DNA of 64,000 bases from NCBI GenBank assembly GCA_905178155.1, contig CAJINV010000004.1, positions 11,501,114-11,565,113 of the forward strand, read 5' to 3'. A program made the translations under genes and the position numbers. This document shows, piece after piece, positions 54,882 to 64,000 of the stretch (positions are counted from its first letter, which is position 1; each line of letters starts with the position of its first letter). The stretch is from Amoebophrya sp. A120. Its lineage: Eukaryota; Sar; Dinophyceae; Syndiniales; Amoebophryaceae. Under the pieces are notes generated by a model. That model searched no databases. It saw only the letters and a program-made list of their open reading frames with translations, and was not told where the DNA came from.

Positions 54882-57800
54882 ATGGCACTCCCCAAAGCCG
54901 TGTTCCGAACGAGGCCCCGATCCACCCGCGAGCAGCTGCTGGATGCAGCCAACGCCGCGGAGCCTATTTGTTTCGAGACCGTGCCCAGCACGTTTTCAGA
55001 CCGCTCGCTTTACTACCAAATCTGCTCCGCCAATGTCAAAGCCGAGTTTCTGTCCGCCCTCTACGAGGCCCGGGGCGGGCAACTGCGGTTCCGGGTCTGC
55101 GATCCGGTGAACCGATGGACTTCCCGCGGGAAAACGTACGTGGAAGTTGAACCGGTGGGATTTGCGAGGAGAAAACGAAATAATGGCAAGAAAGGTACTA
55201 TCAAAGAGTCTTCTTCAACTCCTGCTCCTCGTCCTTGTGGTGGTGGTGTTCTAGTACCGCTGACCGACGACCAGCAGGACGACAACCATCATCCTTCCAC
55301 TTGTGCAACTACTACGCCATCGAACAGTAATATTAGAGATGAGGATGTTGAGCGTGAGCCAGAAGTGGTCGTGCAAGTGGCAGGTGTAGGTGGTGTTGTG
55401 GCGACGAATAAAATTGAAGGAGCTTCTGGAACTGCAGGGACAACTACTTCAAATAAAGCCGGGACCACTACTAGTTCTTCATCGCGTGCGGAGGACACGT
55501 TGGACCAACTTGCGAATATCCGGGACAACGTGGCAGTGAAGATAAACACAGACGATTTTTATGGAGATCAGAAGAAACTCTGCAACAGCACTCCGAGGAA
55601 CAAGATGACAAAAAATACTACCAATAAAGAGGAAATAACCGAACAGCAGCATGATGGTACAACCCCCAAACGCGAGTACATTCTCCTCACTGCCGTGGAG
55701 GAAACCACCCAAACCAAATACGAAGACCCGCAAACCCCCGAGCAAAAAGAGGAAAACGCCCGTCGGCGCATCTTCGTGCGCGCGGTGGGTCTCGAACAGT
55801 TCACCGGCAAGCGGCTGGCGAAAGGTGCGAGAGGTGGAGAGATGTTCGACGTGATCGCTTTCGTCGGCGACTACATCGCGCGGTATGACTGCGCATCTCA
55901 CCGGTTGTCGGATCCGACGTGTCGCACACCGTTGGAAGACGCGCTACTCCGGCCGGGCAAGCAGCCGCGGGGGACTTTGCGAAAAATCCCAAATGCGGAC
56001 GCTCTGTTAGCGTGTCAGGGCGAGCTCCCGATCAATGCGTCGCAAACGGAGGCGGTGAACTCGTTTACGAAAAGGATATCCGTCATCGAGGGGCCGCCGG
56101 GAACCGGGAAGAGCACGACGATCTACCACATTTTGCGGGCCTACGTCATGCAGCAGGAGGGAAATTGTATTTCTTCGTCTAAGGAGCGTGATGTTTACGG
56201 TATGGAACATCTCTTATCCGGCTCTTCCCTCTGTGCGACCGGCGGCAGAAGCAGAGCAACTTCCGTGACACAGCAGTTCACCAAGGCAATACAGGCTGTG
56301 TTGAATGCATCGCCTTCGAGAAGCTGCGGGCACTTGCAGAAGCCGGGAACAAGTACCAGAAGTGCGTTTGGCAGTACCGATTCAATGATGGCAAATAGTT
56401 CTTGTGTAAGAAATAAACCTACTACATCTTCTCTACCGTCTTTGTCCGCCGCGAGGGAGGAGGTTCAGGTTGCGCAAGAAAATAAATCTGTCCGTCCTCC
56501 CCGGGAGCGGTTCCAAAAAGCCGAGAAGGCGGCATTGGTGACTTGTGTGACGAACCAGGCGGTTAACGCGGTGATGGAAAAACTCGGACCACTGGACCAA
56601 CACGGGGTCAAGTCCCTCGTCCTCGGGAATCCGAGCAAGATCGGAGCCGCCGCGGCGGCGTTCACGCTGGAAGAGAAGGCGAGAAACGATGTGTGGTGCC
56701 TGTTTATGAAAAAAGCCTCAACTCTCTTCAATAAGATGCGCAACGCGGTGGACAGCGCGCAGCGGTCGAGGGTGAATCGCTTGCTGGGCGGCGAGGGTGA
56801 GACAGCAAACCTTCCAGGTTTATATCCCGCTAGTGAGCAGAAGAAGACGAAACAGAACATCAAAGTACGGGACACCGGACTCCACTATCCGGAGCCCGCC
56901 CCCGGCCTTTCCAAGTCTCGCCTATCCTCCTTCGACATCCGATATGCCTTTTCGAAGAATTTCCCGGAAAAGTACGAGGAACTTGAAAAACAGAACAAGG
57001 AGCTTCTCGACAAGAAATTGAAAAAAGCGAAAAAATTTTTAGAAATTTGCTCCGCGCGCGACGAATGCACCGCGGAATTCGAGAAAGAACTGGAAAAAGC
57101 GCATTTGGAAGTCGTCGACGCGGTCCGGAGAAAGATCGCGCGGGCCTTTGTGGAGAATCATAAGTACAAGAAGACGGAGAAGTTGCGGCGTCTATTTTGC
57201 AAGTGTGTGTCGAAAATCAATCACTTTTCCTCCTACTTGAAGCTCACCGCGGAGTGCCGTATCGTCCGGGAAACGAACGTGTTTCTCTTCACCATCGCTT
57301 CTGCACACCAAATGCTGCGGCTCCGCCGGGAGTATGAGGAGGACTTCCCGAGCCGGATGGTGATGGGCATTTTGGACGAAGCGGGGGCGACGGCGGAAAC
57401 TTACATCCCCTTGGTGCTGGAGACGGAAATCGAGAACTTGATCTTGCTCGGCGACCAGCGCCAGCTCCGGCCGTTGGTGATCGCGCCGGACGAGGAGAAC
57501 ATCGACGCGAAGCAGGTGAACCGCAGTCTGTTGGAGCGTATGCATTGCGAATATGTCTGGGTCTGGAAGGATGCGAACTTGTGATGCGCATTTCACAACA
57601 CAGACAAATCTCTCATGCATAGGCAGCAAAAGGTGCCCACTTACTGTCACCAAAATGGGGGATTCGTCATGCGGATTAAGCAATGCGGAAGCTTTTCGAA
57701 ATCTGTGATGCTAGGGCTTCCATGACAGACATTTAGTGTCATGCAAAAACAGCATGACAAAAATCTGCATTCTTCCAGACCCAGACACTTTTGCATTTGA

Positions 57801-59725
57801 TAGAGCGGTGCGTCAACTGCAACAGCGGCAGCACCATGTTGCGAGAACAGTACAGGATGCCAAGGAAGTTGTGCAATTTGGTATCCACGTTGTTCTACGA
57901 CTCCAAGTTGATCACGCCCGCGGCAAAAGTGGAGAAACTAGTTCCAGAAAACCAACTGCGGTGGGTCGACTGCGGTCGGGAAGACGAGATGCAAGTGGGC
58001 ACGAGTTACGTAGCGCCGCTGCAGGTGGTGGCCGCGGTATGTCTGCTGTTGGGGCACGTGAGTTGTACTCGCTCTACTACTTCTGCTGCAGTAATAAAAC
58101 AAAAAGTGGGGACGACCACTCCTGCTGCAGCTTCGGCTACCAGCAAAAGCATGCCGGCGTTAGAGGAGGCCGCGACAGGAGCAGTTTTGTCCACGAGCAC
58201 GACGGCCGAGACGCCTTCGAGTAGTAGCACAACCCCCTTCTCGTCGGAAGGTGCAGAAGGGAGTAGTGACGGAGAAATAAGCAAGTCGAAGTCCAGTTTT
58301 TCGGGCAGTTTCTTGGAGAAGACGGACGAAAATGAAAATTCTACAACGAATTGTTCAGTGGAAAGAACATCAGCGACATTGGAAACTGAAGAACATCAAC
58401 CCGCAGTAAAATCTTCTGTCGACTTCCTCTCCGATGCGAAGGCGGAGGTGATGATCATCTGCATGTACTTGCCCCAAATGCGCCTGCTCCGCGCGGCCCT
58501 CCCGGCGTCGCTCCTCCAAAGACCGGGCTTCCGGATTGTCACGGTCGATGCGGCGCAAGGCACGGAAGCCGACCACGTGGTCCTAATTGCGGGGAGGTGC
58601 AACCCCTGGGCCAAGGTCGGGTTCACCAAGGTGAAGAACCGCCTCAACGTGGCGATTTCGCGCGCGAAGCAGAGTTTGACCGTGATCGGATGTGAACAAA
58701 CCATGCGGAGCGACCGGAATTGGCGACAACTGATTGAATCCTGCACGCCGTTCGACTGGCCGGCTGCGGTCACGTGCGGCGAACCGGGACTGGAGCGCCG
58801 AGGAAACAATACGAAAGCCGGCACGGGTTTTATTTCAGGATCGTTGTCGAAAAAGACTCTAGTGTCGCTGGTATCTGCAGCGGATGCGCAGGCGGTCAGC
58901 GATAATGTGGCGAAAATAATGTCGACGCAGTTTGCTAATGCACAATCTCTGGAACAAACAAGTTGCGGGAACACCCCGAGGAGCTGGAATAGCACGCCGA
59001 GAAATCAACAAGGGAAGAAGGGCGCCGGGAAATCAACTGGCACAGGAAAAAATAATGGAGCGCAAGAAGGTCCTGACGAAAGCAAGAGCAATACATTCTT
59101 TTCATTTAGTGGAAATGGTGAGAAAAAAGGCAAGAAAAGCAAGGGCAAAGGGAAGAACGGCGACAAGCAGAGCAAGGGTAAGGGAAAAGGGCAAGGGCAA
59201 AGCAAAATAGACAACAAGATACTGCCGAAGGTTGAGAAAATAACACCCGCTCTACTGGGAAAAGACGACGATGAAAGCAGTACGGAAGAGCCTCTCGTCT
59301 CCGACCGTGCAGCCCTTCGTTCTCGGGACTCTCGCCTGAAACAAAAAGGTTGGATCAAGGTTTACTTTAGCACCACGGAAGCGAACGCGGCCCTGATTGA
59401 GCAAAACGGGAACAAGCTTCTAGGCGGCGCGCAAAACGACCCAAGCAAAGGGTTTTTTCTCACCACGAACCCCCGCCTTGCGTCTGGAGGCGTTGTGTAC
59501 AAAGTCCTGGCCCGCCTTGGTGCGATAGAAAGGCGAGGTTTTGGTAAGAAATCGTTGCCACGCGGGTTTGCGAACCTTTCGAGCCGGGGAAAGGATTCCG
59601 AGGAACTGAGCCCGGTAGTTTGGATGGTCTACCACACGGACCAGGTGAAGATCCTGTGCCTAGATAGAGAATTGACTGATTACGCCGCTGCCCAGTTGTC
59701 GGACAGCTGGTCTGATAGTTCTTAA
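54882..59725 (+). CDS. UPF1-like superfamily 1 RNA/DNA helicase, 1524 aa
   Basis: Exons 54882-57538 and 57808-59725 (4575 nt) are separated by one introner that falls between helicase motifs III and IV. All core SF1B motifs are visible: Walker A GPPGTGKST near 404, motif II ILDEAGA near 830, motif III GDQRQL near 857, motif IV LREQYRM near 897, motif V VDAAQGTEADHVVL near 1132 and motif VI LNVAISRAK near 1165. Inserts rich in Ser/Thr/Gly lie between Walker A and the next motif (about 110 residues) and before motif V. The N-terminal 300 residues have acidic/Thr-rich linkers. The C-terminus holds a Lys/Gly-rich linker and a small unknown domain (WIKVYFSTTEANAALIEQNG). A role in RNA surveillance or RNP remodelling is the family expectation (UPF1, SETX, ZNFX1, MOV10 relatives); the exact member is not assigned. 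Confidence 0.85.
57539..57802. mobile_element. Introner 18 (helicase), GGGTCTGG family
   Basis: 264 bp. The 5' end TATGCATTGCGAATATGTCT and the inner CTGGGTCTGGAAG mirror CTTCCAGACCCAGACA at the 3' end. Flanked by GAGCG at 57534-57538 and 57803-57807. Excision gives GAG CG|G TGC GTC, continuing to the REQYRM motif. Confidence 0.9.
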
Positions 59726-60303
59726 CCAGTGCCACTACACACGGGCACGGGGTGGCTAAGTACTTGCACTTACGATCATGCCAAACGAGAACATAGAAGA
59801 TAAGTGGAAAAAGCTGTGCAGCATCAGACAAACTGAGCTTATCAAGGAGCAAGCCGCTGAGCAGGAGCACTAGCCAGCAGCGTTCTTGTATGATGGTTTT
59901 AATGGTTGCTTTTTATCCTGGGCCTTGATGAAAAAATACGCCCAAAAATCGTTTTTGACAAAAGTAGTGTAAAATCATTCCAAAAAACGAGAACATTCAT
60001 TCTGGCGAACTTTACTGTACGAGTACGACACGATTTTCTGAGGAGAGCCTGAAGCACACGACACACGACTACGCGCTTCCTCCTCGACAAAACAAAGATA
60101 TTCGAACAAAAAGGGTCGAGACCGAGTCTTGCAAACCGAAAACCGGTAATCAATACGTTTGTTCCACCGCCCCAGGGTAAGCCGTCCCTTCGTGTTTAAG
60201 TTCTTTGCTTGCTCTCCGTCCTTGATCTGTCGCGCCAAAGTTTGATATTAAGGTCTTCTTTGCGGAAGATGTTCAAAAATCTTTCCTAGATCACGATAGC
60301 TGC
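59726..60303. other. Intergenic spacer
   Basis: 0.58 kb; nothing recognised. Confidence 0.5.
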
Positions 60304-60924
60304 ATGATGTTGAGTGCAAAAAGCAGACGGATCATGATCGGAAAAAATGGTTTCTTCTCTCTGTTCTTTGTGTTTCTCCTTTCCACAAGCACTCTAACGC
60401 AAGTCCTCGCGTGGCGACTCCGGTCATCCAGCGTTGAAAGCACGGCGGCTGCCACTGCTACCGCGTCCTCTCGCCAGGCCGTCGATAACGAGAGCGGATT
60501 GCCAGCAGCAGGAGAAAAATCGCAATCCAGCGCCGAACGCTTCGCGCAGACCGGGTTGCTTGCCATCCGCCCTGCCACTCCGGCGGGATTGGAACATCAG
60601 CGAAAAACCACGGTCCACCGAAAGGCGAATGGGATCGTCAGAACAGAAAGCCCGCGACGGAATGAAGAGGATGATCAGGAGCATGTCGACACGGGAAAGG
60701 GCAGCAAGAGGACCCTGGCCACGTTGCCGCAAGTTGGGCAGCTGGTCTTGCTGGACAAGAAGGAAACTGCGGCGAAGAACAGCATCGGGCGATCCACGTC
60801 TTTGCCCATGCTGAGTACGTTCTGCACGGAAACCAGCGACGCTGCCAGGAGCGTCAAGCCGCCGCCGCTGCGTCCGAGGGTTTTGCCGAGGAATCCGTTT
60901 CATCCCGCCTTTTCAAAAAAGTAG
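60304..60924 (+). CDS. Small secreted or membrane-anchored basic protein, 206 aa
   Basis: The ATG at 60304 starts MMLSAKSRRIMIGKNG, followed by a strong hydrophobic run FFSLFFVFLLSTSTLTQVLA that fits a signal peptide with cleavage after VLA. The remainder is Ser/Arg/Ala-rich, low in hydrophobic clusters and probably disordered, ending in a Pro/Arg stretch (PPPLRPRVLPRNPFHP). No domain recognised. Size and composition fit an exported effector-like or surface-associated protein; that is inference. Confidence 0.5.
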   Translation: MMLSAKSRRIMIGKNGFFSLFFVFLLSTSTLTQVLAWRLRSSSVESTAAATATASSRQAVDNESGLPAAGEKSQSSAERFAQTGLLAIRPATPAGLEHQRKTTVHRKANGIVRTESPRRNEEDDQEHVDTGKGSKRTLATLPQVGQLVLLDKKETAAKNSIGRSTSLPMLSTFCTETSDAARSVKPPPLRPRVLPRNPFHPAFSKK

Positions 60925-61444
60925 CGAAACATTTTTGTATGATTCTATTTTCCGGGTTTCATCACAGAAAATGAAAAAGGATAATCTCGAGATGATCAGA
61001 GTTAGGCTGGTAGTACGTGGCTGTTGCAGCAAAGCGACACGACGCGCAGCAGGAATTGCGCTTGACTTTTTGTCTCATGCAGTATAATAAGTAGGTGTAA
61101 GTCGATGTAGATCGGCCCAAGCAACAGTTGTAGTTGAGTATGCTCTGAGTGCAGTTCTTTTGTCTGCGAAACGTAACATTTGAAAATGAACGGCTGGCGC
61201 TGGGGTAAGACGCACCTCCTCCTTCAACTTAAAGTTTCATTTGCTCATGGGCTCGTATCAAGCAGAATGTTCGCGCGCCGTCGTCAAGCAGATGCTGTCA
61301 AGCTGTTTCGCTCATGCCACTGTGACCGCTTCGGTGTTTCTGTTTACTGATCAGAAGACTGAACTGCAATGTTTAGTAGCTCCTTTCGTTTCTTTGGAAA
61401 CAAAAGTGTCCCCAGAAGTGAGTTGAGCTCATTCTTCAAGCAAC
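60925..61444. other. Intergenic spacer
   Basis: 0.5 kb; nothing recognised. Confidence 0.5.
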
Positions 61445-62215
61445 ATGGCGCTTCCCGCTCCAGTGCAGGTGACCAGCGAAGGCTGGGTCGATATGCACCA
61501 CTGCACGGGAATTTCCGCTGCGGAGTCCATCCTCTCCAGTCGGCAATTTCGCGCTGGCACGGACGGCTACTTGGGTGGGGCGATCTACTTTTCTAAAAGT
61601 TACGAGGAGGCGATGCGGCGGGCGCAGGGGGTGAAGAACGTGGAGGAGGAACAGGTCGTCTTGTCCGCGCGGGTCTACTTGGGGAGGTGCGGGCACTTCG
61701 AGAAGGGCACGATCGTCGACGGGCCGCTGTTGAACCAGTACAAGCTCAATTCCGCCAAGGTGTTCGGGCGCGAAGACAGTTACTGTCTCGCCGACACCAA
61801 CAAGTACCGCGCGGACCCGCTGGGGCGGGTGAAGTGGATCTTTCGCTGCGATGACCTGTCGGAGACTGAGACCGACTGCACAAAGGTAGCATGTAGGATA
61901 GCGTATGTCGAGTGCGGTGTGTGCTACCTGAAGAAGGTATTGGAGCGGACCTACGACGCGCACGTGGCGGAATTCGGGGATGACGGAATCGGAGCAGTTG
62001 ATCTGGTTGCCGGCACCTTCGCGAGACCGGCAACTGCTGGTAAGTCGCTTGGGCCGAAGCAGTTGCGAAACGAAGCGGGCGGCGGTAGGGGTCAGGAAAG
62101 CGAGTGCGTTCTTTTGCGGTACAAGGCCGGCTGCCAGATTTGCCAGAAGTACGGTCCCTCACAGGACAGCGCGGAGCTTGTACAAAAGTTGAAAAAGAAT
62201 AAGAAAAGCGATTGA
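61445..62215 (+). CDS. PARP-type ADP-ribosyltransferase-like protein, 256 aa
   Basis: The ATG at 61445 follows a short AT-rich leader. The first 50 residues match the start of the PARP catalytic fold: MHHCTGISAAESILSSRQF (His at 18/19 that contacts NAD) and GYLGGAIYFSKSYEEA (Tyr48 of the G-x-YF strand). A strand-like block VLSARVYLGRCG continues the fold. A clear third catalytic Glu is not pinned down. The end is Lys-rich (KLKKNKKSD). Cysteines cluster in CRIAYVECGVC and CQICQK, which may bind metal. PARP-family enzymes add ADP-ribose to proteins or nucleic acids. This is a stand-alone mini version without DNA-binding or WWE domains, and it may instead be a structural relative without activity. 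Confidence 0.6.
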   Translation: MALPAPVQVTSEGWVDMHHCTGISAAESILSSRQFRAGTDGYLGGAIYFSKSYEEAMRRAQGVKNVEEEQVVLSARVYLGRCGHFEKGTIVDGPLLNQYKLNSAKVFGREDSYCLADTNKYRADPLGRVKWIFRCDDLSETETDCTKVACRIAYVECGVCYLKKVLERTYDAHVAEFGDDGIGAVDLVAGTFARPATAGKSLGPKQLRNEAGGGRGQESECVLLRYKAGCQICQKYGPSQDSAELVQKLKKNKKSD

Positions 62216-62977
62216 ACCATTCCGCAAGTGACGAACTAATCATTCCGAAATTCCGATTCTGTTGAAACTTGTTTTTTCCAGCGAAGTTGTACATCACAAT
62301 TCTAAATCTAAAGCATTTAATTCAGATACAGATTTTCATGATACTCAGTCCCTGTCCCGAGTAGATGATTCTTCTTTTTGTGTATGGGTTCCTTGAAGTT
62401 TTTTTTTTGAATATGAAATGCGGCACAAGCTCTTTGACCACTTTGACATGTGTTCAGGCAAGAAAAGTCAGCGGAGACATCCATCATGATGTGCTTTAGA
62501 GCTGACTTTGTTCATACCGTCGATTTGGGGTGTATGATAGGAAAGAATGAGTCAGGGTAACTGCGTGCGTTCAACAGATATTTCCATTCCATCTGATATT
62601 GGCAGCGGAGCACTAAGGCTGAACGTAGAAGATCGTGAGAGATTGGAGAAGTTCCATGCAAGTTGTCGCAGCGATGCTACCCGCACCGCCTGAGCTTGTC
62701 TCTATGTGAGGCGTGAGCCGCACACCGCGAACGCTTTTTGTGAATCAGTATTGTAAGCATTGCCTTCGAATTCGATTCCTGTGACTTATAGGTCTGGAGC
62801 TGGTCTCACACGCACGTTTACGCCCGTAGTGTAATGACCTAGGGAATATGAACGAACAGTAAGAATAACGCATTATAGAAACGCATTGTACTTATTTTAC
62901 GCCAGCGCGCTGCGATCAGGCTTTCAAAAAGACACGCACAGAAAAGTTTTCGAAAGTTCGATTGATTTTTCGACAAA
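62216..62977. other. Intergenic spacer
   Basis: 0.76 kb, AT-leaning; nothing recognised. Confidence 0.5.
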
Positions 62978-64000
62978 ATGAACCACAGCTGCAACATTGT
63001 ACGTGAAACCGAGGATGAAACGATCCGCCATTTCCCGATTCAGGTTCCGACTGAGCCGGAGCCAGACCGCGCCGGCTTGGGGGTGATTTCCTATGTTTTG
63101 ACGCATGTTGACGTGGAGACGTTGCACAGACCTTTCGGATTGCCTCAGCATCCGGGAAGCTTCGCCAATTACGAGCCGCCATTGCGAGCGTTCCAATTTT
63201 TCGAGTGTAGTGCGATAGTGGAAATCATTCGGGCAGAAATGAGTGCCGCCGCGCGCCAGAAGAAGTTCGCACCGCGCGTAGGGAACCCAACCAACCCTCG
63301 CAGCAAGACGGAGAAGCACATAAACTTTATTTTTCAGTCGCGTTACACTTCGGGGAGTACATATAGTTTGAACTCCAGCTTGGGCGCAGTCTTCGAGCCC
63401 AGCACAAACTCCGGAAATCTCTGGGCTCAGTGGCACGGCTGGCTTGTCTTGTTGCAGGAAGCGCCCCACGGTGCAGGAGGTTTGCCTCGGAATATTGCTC
63501 TTGGTTTTTGTGAAGTCAAGGAGGGAACTGTCAGTTTGCACTGTTTCTCTCTTCACAAGTTCGGTGAGCACAAGCGTTACTTCGTGCGCCCGCTGAGCAA
63601 TGCCCTGTTCAATAAGAAGTACTACGCTGCTTTGACGGATCTGTTTGACACGACGTACGGCCGGAGAGTTGCAGAGCAGCTGACACGTGGAGACGGTCCG
63701 GCCAGGGTTTTGCTATCAGGGACAGCGAACGATTGGGGTCTCGAATCGGCTGTGGAGCGGCTTGCTGCTTCCTGGCAAGGAGTGGCACCTTTCAACCATC
63801 AACAGCTGCGTGCCTTGGCGCTTGAGCGGCTGAGCATGAATGGTGTCGTGCTCATACAGGGCCCACCCGGCACCGGAAAATCACACCTCATTGTCAACGG
63901 CCTGGTGCCCGAACAAGTTGCAAACAGACAAAAAACACTTGTCGTTTGTAATTCCAACACGGCGATTGATGACTTAATGTTGAAAGTTATCAGGAATAAC
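62978..64000 (+). CDS. UPF1/Sen1-like helicase, 5' part only (runs off the window)
   Basis: The frame is open from ATG 62978 (MNHSCNIVRETEDETIRHF) to the last base, at least 341 codons. The N-terminal 270 residues are a family-specific region that I do not recognise. Near 290 the helicase core begins: Walker A VLIQGPPGTGKSHLIVNGL, then motif Ia TLVVCNSNTAIDDLMLKV, typical of UPF1/SETX-type superfamily 1B helicases. The Q-motif-like segment FNHQQLRALALERL precedes it. No intron is needed in the visible part. Motifs II-VI must lie beyond the window. Confidence 0.75.
   Translation, partial: MNHSCNIVRETEDETIRHFPIQVPTEPEPDRAGLGVISYVLTHVDVETLHRPFGLPQHPGSFANYEPPLRAFQFFECSAIVEIIRAEMSAAARQKKFAPRVGNPTNPRSKTEKHINFIFQSRYTSGSTYSLNSSLGAVFEPSTNSGNLWAQWHGWLVLLQEAPHGAGGLPRNIALGFCEVKEGTVSLHCFSLHKFGEHKRYFVRPLSNALFNKKYYAALTDLFDTTYGRRVAEQLTRGDGPARVLLSGTANDWGLESAVERLAASWQGVAPFNHQQLRALALERLSMNGVVLIQGPPGTGKSHLIVNGLVPEQVANRQKTLVVCNSNTAIDDLMLKVIRNN

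Noticed and set aside
1-64000. tRNA, rRNA or snRNA genes
   Set aside because: None recognised by eye on either strand; a covariance-model scan would be decisive and could not be run here.

Overview
This is nuclear DNA of a protist, most likely a dinoflagellate-lineage alveolate. The best guess is a Syndiniales parasite of the Amoebophrya type. Three things point there. From about 10 kb to the right edge every recognisable gene lies on the + strand. Proteins are long, with eukaryotic domains (F-box, U-box, RING, E2, POL5, DGAT2, UPF1-like helicases). Many introns are not GT-AG: they are transposon-like inserts with terminal inverted repeats and flanking 5-bp direct repeats, the 'introner' style I recall being reported for Amoebophrya. 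The species call is inference; no rRNA or organelle marker is present.

Layout. 1-0.79 kb: AT-rich DNA without a gene. 0.79-8.69 kb: a degenerate tyrosine-recombinase retrotransposon on the - strand (recombinase, gag-like CCCH protein, YVDD reverse transcriptase/RNase H) with split direct repeats. 8.7-10 kb: GC-rich spacer. 10-18.1 kb: gene A, a 2002-aa E2/zinc/F-box protein with six introners, one holding a 52-bp satellite array. 19.7-24.6 kb: POL5/MYBBP1A homologue with five ordinary GT-AG introns. 25.2-26.5 kb: secreted EF-hand-like protein. 28.1-30.4 kb: DGAT2 acyltransferase. 31.3-33.2 kb: intronless orphan. 33.8-35.9 kb: secreted beta-helix protein. 36.5-42.3 kb: three tandem paralogues (P1-P3), of which only P3 has introners. 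43.0-52.2 kb: gene B, a 2618-aa RING/vWA/U-box/ubiquitin-like/E2 fusion. 53.2 kb: N-glycosylated membrane protein. 54.9-59.7 kb: UPF1-like helicase. 60.3 kb: small secreted protein. 61.4 kb: PARP-like protein. 63.0 kb to the edge: start of a second UPF1-like helicase.

Main result. I find 18 introners. Each inferred element runs TAT...ATA. Most are flanked by a 5-bp duplication (identical in 11, one mismatch in 5, eroded in 2), and each removes cleanly in frame when the element plus one copy of the duplication is taken out. Joining exons by this rule gives uninterrupted reading frames: gene A 6009 nt, gene B 7857 nt, helicase 4575 nt, P3 480 nt. In no placement within the duplication do the ends read GT-AG. 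At least six sequence families share the same end structure. The other class of intron (all of POL5, P1 and P2, some of DGAT2, gene B, the EF-hand gene, and intron 1 of P3) is ordinary GT-AG. Two very large ubiquitin-pathway proteins carrying E2 domains in one window are the second notable feature. All exon models come from reading frames, repeats and splice motifs only; no transcript evidence was available.
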